Origin: Sanguinoderma infundibulare
Lineage: Eukaryota; Basidiomycota; Agaricomycetes; Polyporales; Polyporaceae
Length of the DNA: 64,000 nt
Direction: 5' to 3'
Assembly (NCBI GenBank): GCA_032821775.1
Contig: JAVLRN010000008.1
Location: forward strand, 2,418,001 to 2,482,000
Of the stretch, positions 60,331-64,000 are shown one piece after another. Position 1 is the first letter of the stretch. Each line of letters starts with the position of its first letter. The notes under the pieces were generated by a model that searched no databases, had not been told where the DNA came from, and saw only the letters and a list, made by a program, of their open reading frames with translations. Made by a program: the position numbers and the translations under genes.

Positions 60331-63015
60331 TGATGTCGCTCCCAGTAGACGTCTTTCTCGAGGTTAGCTCCATTATCATGGTGTCTGGTATTGGTTGGAC
60401 GTGTCCGCTGACGCGCTTCCCGCAGATCGCCTCCCATCTCCACCCAAGAGATCTCCTCAGTCTCTCTCGGGTCTCACAACAATGCCACAATGTCCTCTTC
60501 TCTCGCTATTATAGAGACGTTTGGGACAGATCGTTCGCACGGCTTGACCTCCCTCCCTGTCCCGAGGACCTCAGCGGGCCCAAGTACACGATGCTCGTAT
60601 TTGGCCGCCACTGTTTTGTCAGTCGTCGCGTTCTATATTCCTAATTCGTCCTTTCCCTCCGTTGATTACTAAATGTTGCAGTAGGCATGCGGAAGCAAGC
60701 GAGGGTTCTGCGTCGACCACGCGATGAGGGTCCGGTTCTGTGCTGAATGCTACGTGGAGAAGTAGGTGGCGATGCATACCCATCCCTCACTGATCTCAAT
60801 CTCTCTCTCTTCCCATGCAGCGTCTTGGACGGTCCGCATCTGTACGGGCGTACCAACGTGTTTTATCCTGCGGAGCGCCTCGCGCTAAAGCTCGTCCCAT
60901 GCGACACTGAGGAAGGTGAGCACCGTCACGCTGACTGAACATCTTCAATACGCGACCTTCACACGACGTCGGTCATAGAAATCGCGTTCGCGAAGCGGAA
61001 GATCGAACCTGAGACGCACAGGACGTTGGATTATTACTATGCCGGAGAGGTCCGCGCTGTCGCCGACTTCCTGCACTCGCTTCCCCGCGCAGCGCTCGAG
61101 AGGATCAACATGGAGGGGCGGTTTGCATATGTGCGCGAGAGGCAGGCAGTGAGTGCCGAGTCGCTGGAATCAGCTTTTTGTGTTGCACTCACGAGGACTT
61201 TCTCCAACAAGCATGCTGTCGCGGTGATGACCTGGGTGGAGCGCTCCGAGCGCGAGCGGAAAAGAGAAGTTAGGGCGGCGAAGAAAGCTCGGCGAGCGAG
61301 GTTGGTTTCAACGCCCAACTTGAATATCGTTCGGTTGCTCTGATCAGTTCAACCCACTCCAGCATCGAAGCGAAACTTCGCGAGCAAGGGTACACCCCTG
61401 CCGACTACCCTACCAAGTCCGCTCGGAAGTGGAGGAGTCTCATCGAGCAGCCGCACCCGATCATAGAACGCAGTGCGTACTACTACTACCTCGTCACGGT
61501 TCTCTTCACAAAGGAAACTTCAACACGACCCCCGTGGTCCCTCGGGTTATTCTAGTATGGACCCGCCTCTGGCCCAAACTCAAGCCCCAGCTCGAGAGCG
61601 AGAGGGCGCGCCGCACGCACGCGCAGTTTCTGTCCCGCAAGAAGCGTCGTCTCCGCCAGATCACGTCCTTCTACAAGACGTTCGTCGCCACCCTCGCAGA
61701 CGACCAGGGCGCGCGCATGCCGAACCTGCACACCCTCGAGACGTTCGCGGTTGTTCAAGCCCTCGCGAGCGCCGACGAAGCGAAGGGGAAGGTCACGCAT
61801 GCGGCGTTCGGGGCGATTTGGGAAGACGTTCGCGTGGAGGCGCGAAGGTATTGGGAGGCGTACAAGCAAGGACTCGCGGAAATCTTCATGCGCGACCGAA
61901 GCGATGCCGTCGAGCAGGAGCGCGCACCAGACAAGATCCTCGAGCGGCCCGACGCGCTGTTCTTGTGCACCTACAAACGGTGTTCCTGCACGGACTTGAA
62001 GGGATGCGACGAGCTGCACGCGCATTGGCGGGAGGCGCACCCGAGTGATCCTTGGTCCGCGTCCGAGTCGCATGGGGGAGGGATAGTCAATGTACCTCAC
62101 ATGCGACTGGAGAATGGCGTCAGAAGCGTGGTTCGCGCGATACTGGCGGCCGTTGGGTTCAGGTCAGTGGAGGAGACGACAAACGCCGAGTTGGACGAGC
62201 TGGTGAAGAGCGGGAGGCTGTATTGTGCGTGCGGCGACCCGAGTCTTGCGCCCCGCCGAGAGCTCACGTGGGCTAGGCTGGTAAGTTGCGTTCGAACTTC
62301 GGCGTGCGGGGGGAGCATCCCGAGATCTGACTTTTGCCCGCCTAGGTGACGCACGTCCACCGGCATGTACAGTGGTATGCGGAGCGGCGCCGATCGAAGT
62401 GCGTTTCATTCCACTACTTCCATGCACACGCCGAGTACTTTGCCAATGGAGGCTTATCGTTTGTTTCCTTTGCGCTGCAGGTGCACGATAAAAGGACGCC
62501 AAACGGTCAATACGAACATCCGCCATTCCATCGTCGACGACCACGCCCTTCCTGGTCTACCGCCTCGCGCGTGCCCAAACGAACGGCTCTACCCGAACGA
62601 CTTTTGCATCAAGCTCCTCCCTGTCGGTGCAGACACGTCCCCCGCCGATCGCCGCTTTCACGCAGACGAGGCGACCCTCGCCCTCGTCCAAGCTCGGCTC
62701 GCCGACCGGCCCCATGGCAAGAACGTGCGCGCCGTCTGCGGGATCTGCAAGACGTCGACGAGGCGCGAGCGGAGGAACAGCTCACTCGTCCTCGATGTCG
62801 ACGCTGCGGACTCGCCGGACGGGATTGTGTGGCATATGCAGGCGAAGTGAGTGTTGATGTTTGTCGCGCACTCGATTTTATCTCTATTGCGTGTGGGGCA
62901 CTGACCTTGGCATGGGGACAGACACGGGAAGGCGGGATTCGACACACAAGATGTCGAGTTCAGTAGGGGTTACGTATATCGTCGGCGACCATTCTATCAG
63001 TCTGCTCTGAATTGA
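60331..63015 (+). CDS. F-box-type protein with C2H2-like finger (paralogue 2)
   Basis: A paralogue of the gene at 25497-28296. The F-box is MMSLPVDVFLE/IASHLHPRDLLSLSRVSQQ, followed by LPPCPEDLSG and the Cys block ACGSKRGFCVDHAMRVRFC with AECYVEN. A helical middle (HRTLDYYYAGEVRAVADFL; LVSTHSSIEAKLREQGYTP) leads to the large exon around 61550-62280. That exon has the finger-like CTYKRCSC...LHAHWREAH and RLYCACGDPSLAPR. The tail has FCIKLLPVGADTSPADRRF, RAVCGICKTS and WHMQAK. A last exon after a GTGAGT intron (K/HGKAGFDTQDVEFSRG) stops at 63015, as in paralogue 1. It is probably an F-box adaptor; the partner is unknown. The upstream frame is open to 60063 (AERRDGLPDRAC), so the start may be farther left. 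Not every internal junction was resolved. Confidence 0.72.
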
Positions 63016-63409
63016 TCCTCCCGAAGGCACCGGAGTACGGGGCGAGATCTCGTGCTGGTGGACTCACTCGTGACGGCGGGCCGCGGAAGTTGGACGGTAG
63101 CTGTGTCCTCCGGCTGATGTTTGATTTTAAGCATGTCGTGTCGTGATTTTCTGAATGCGCCACGTCTGTGCAGCACTCCGTGGGAAACATAGTGCATGTG
63201 CCGCCCTCTCGGTGGGCGGGAGATGCAGTTGGCTTGCTCGGAATATGTATACCTGTCGGTGAGTGTCGACTGCGTGAGCCACTTCTCACCGAGACGAGGG
63301 TTCAATCACACGTTTCAATCGCGCAGGCACAAATCTTCCACCTCCAAGTGGACGTTCAATCTAAAGCACCGCCAATGTTTGGGTTCACCAGCATCGGGTG
63401 GCTATATGA
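63016..63409. other. Intergenic, no supported gene
   Basis: 3' flank of the F-box gene and upstream region of a possible partial gene. Confidence 0.4.
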
Positions 63410-64000
63410 GTGTTCATGCTCTTTCACGAACGGCTGGGCCTCCTCTTCAGCCGACCTAACCTCAGGTCTCCTCATCCTTCGTGGTGGGAAACCACTCCAA
63501 GTTCCAGGGAATACGCGTCCCATGGCAGCCAATCGTTTGAATTTATGGGAGTCTCCTCCCTTCCGGTACAGTTCGTTTTCGACTATCATTCCCGCACGAA
63601 GTATGCGGTCCCATTTCTCGGATGCACTGAAGATTCCCCATATAATGTGGGAGTTTCGACGCAGTGGTGGCTCGTACACCCCTCTCGGTCGTCGACCAGT
63701 GCTCACTCCCACCGCCCGAACGCCATGGATGTTGTCTCCGCCTTCACGGACGATGGGATTTATAAAGTGCTTGATCCCAGTGAGTAAAATGCTGCCCTTT
63801 GTTGAACTCTTCTGGACCACTACGCATTCACGCGGAGTCCGAAGAACGACTCTAAATACTAATGCATTTGCTACTGTCAGCTCGGGTTGCGTTCATGAAG
63901 TTACTCGAGAAGCGACGTGAAGAGATCGAAAGACATCCTCGTCAGACCTTCCAGTTCGGAAGCACGGATAGGCTCAAGGTGCGCGGTCCTGGATTTGTAA
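63410..64000 (+). CDS. Possible partial gene running off the window edge
   Basis: A plus frame from about 63410 encodes FEFMGVSSLPVQFVFDYHSR, TKYAVPFLGCTEDSPYNVG and FTDDGIYKVLDP. At 63782 a GTGAGT donor and a TGTCAG acceptor near 63880 join in frame to RVAFMKLLEKRREEIERHPR and QTFQFGSTDRLKVRGPGFV, which is still open at the window end. The splice signals and residue make-up are gene-like, but I do not recognise a family. The 5' end is not defined. Confidence 0.4.

Noticed and set aside
61552..62100. 182-codon minus-strand frame
   Set aside because: Antisense shadow of the large exon of the second F-box/zinc-finger gene.

Overview
The window looks like chromosomal DNA of a basidiomycete, most likely an agaricomycete wood-decay fungus. 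Genes are compact and carry many 50-70 bp GT-AG introns. The gene content fits: an AA9 lytic polysaccharide monooxygenase, NRPS-like adenylate-forming reductases, HET-domain proteins, DUF6533 membrane proteins, basidiomycete F-box families and a Zn2Cys6 regulator. All calls come from reading the sequence and recalling families; no search was run.

Layout. 0-4 kb: an unrecognised coiled-coil protein (+), then a Dal5/ACS-family MFS transporter (-). 5.6-7.2 kb: an EOS1-type N-glycosylation membrane protein (+). 7.9-17.7 kb: a Zn2Cys6 transcription factor whose last exon can splice in frame into a HET-domain reading frame, followed by a second, intact HET gene. A TTAACGG repeat/hairpin tract lies between the two HET frames. 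18.3-34.2 kb: two closely related adenylate-forming reductase genes on the minus strand. They enclose an RRP42-like exosome relic, an F-box/zinc-finger gene and a small membrane-protein gene. 35.3-37.1 kb: a basidiomycete single-pass membrane protein with a 15-nt exon.

38.2-42.6 kb is the housekeeping core: CFIm25 (NUDT21-like) and RRP6 are divergently transcribed from a 165-bp shared promoter. 43-56 kb is a mosaic of duplicated accessory DNA: two oppositely oriented DUF6533 copies, an F-box/LRR gene plus a relic of the same kind, the AA9 enzyme, another F-box-like/LRR gene, and a decayed third reductase C-terminus. 56-58.7 kb: a ZIP metal transporter with a very long His-rich loop. 60.3-63 kb: a paralogue of the F-box/zinc-finger gene. 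An unrecognised partial gene may run off the right edge.

The most unusual points are the in-frame transcription factor-HET splice with no independent start codon for the HET frame, a duplicated exon-intron-exon unit plus a 45-bp minisatellite in that factor, conserved promoter blocks upstream of the two reductases, and the scattered relics showing repeated local duplication and inversion.
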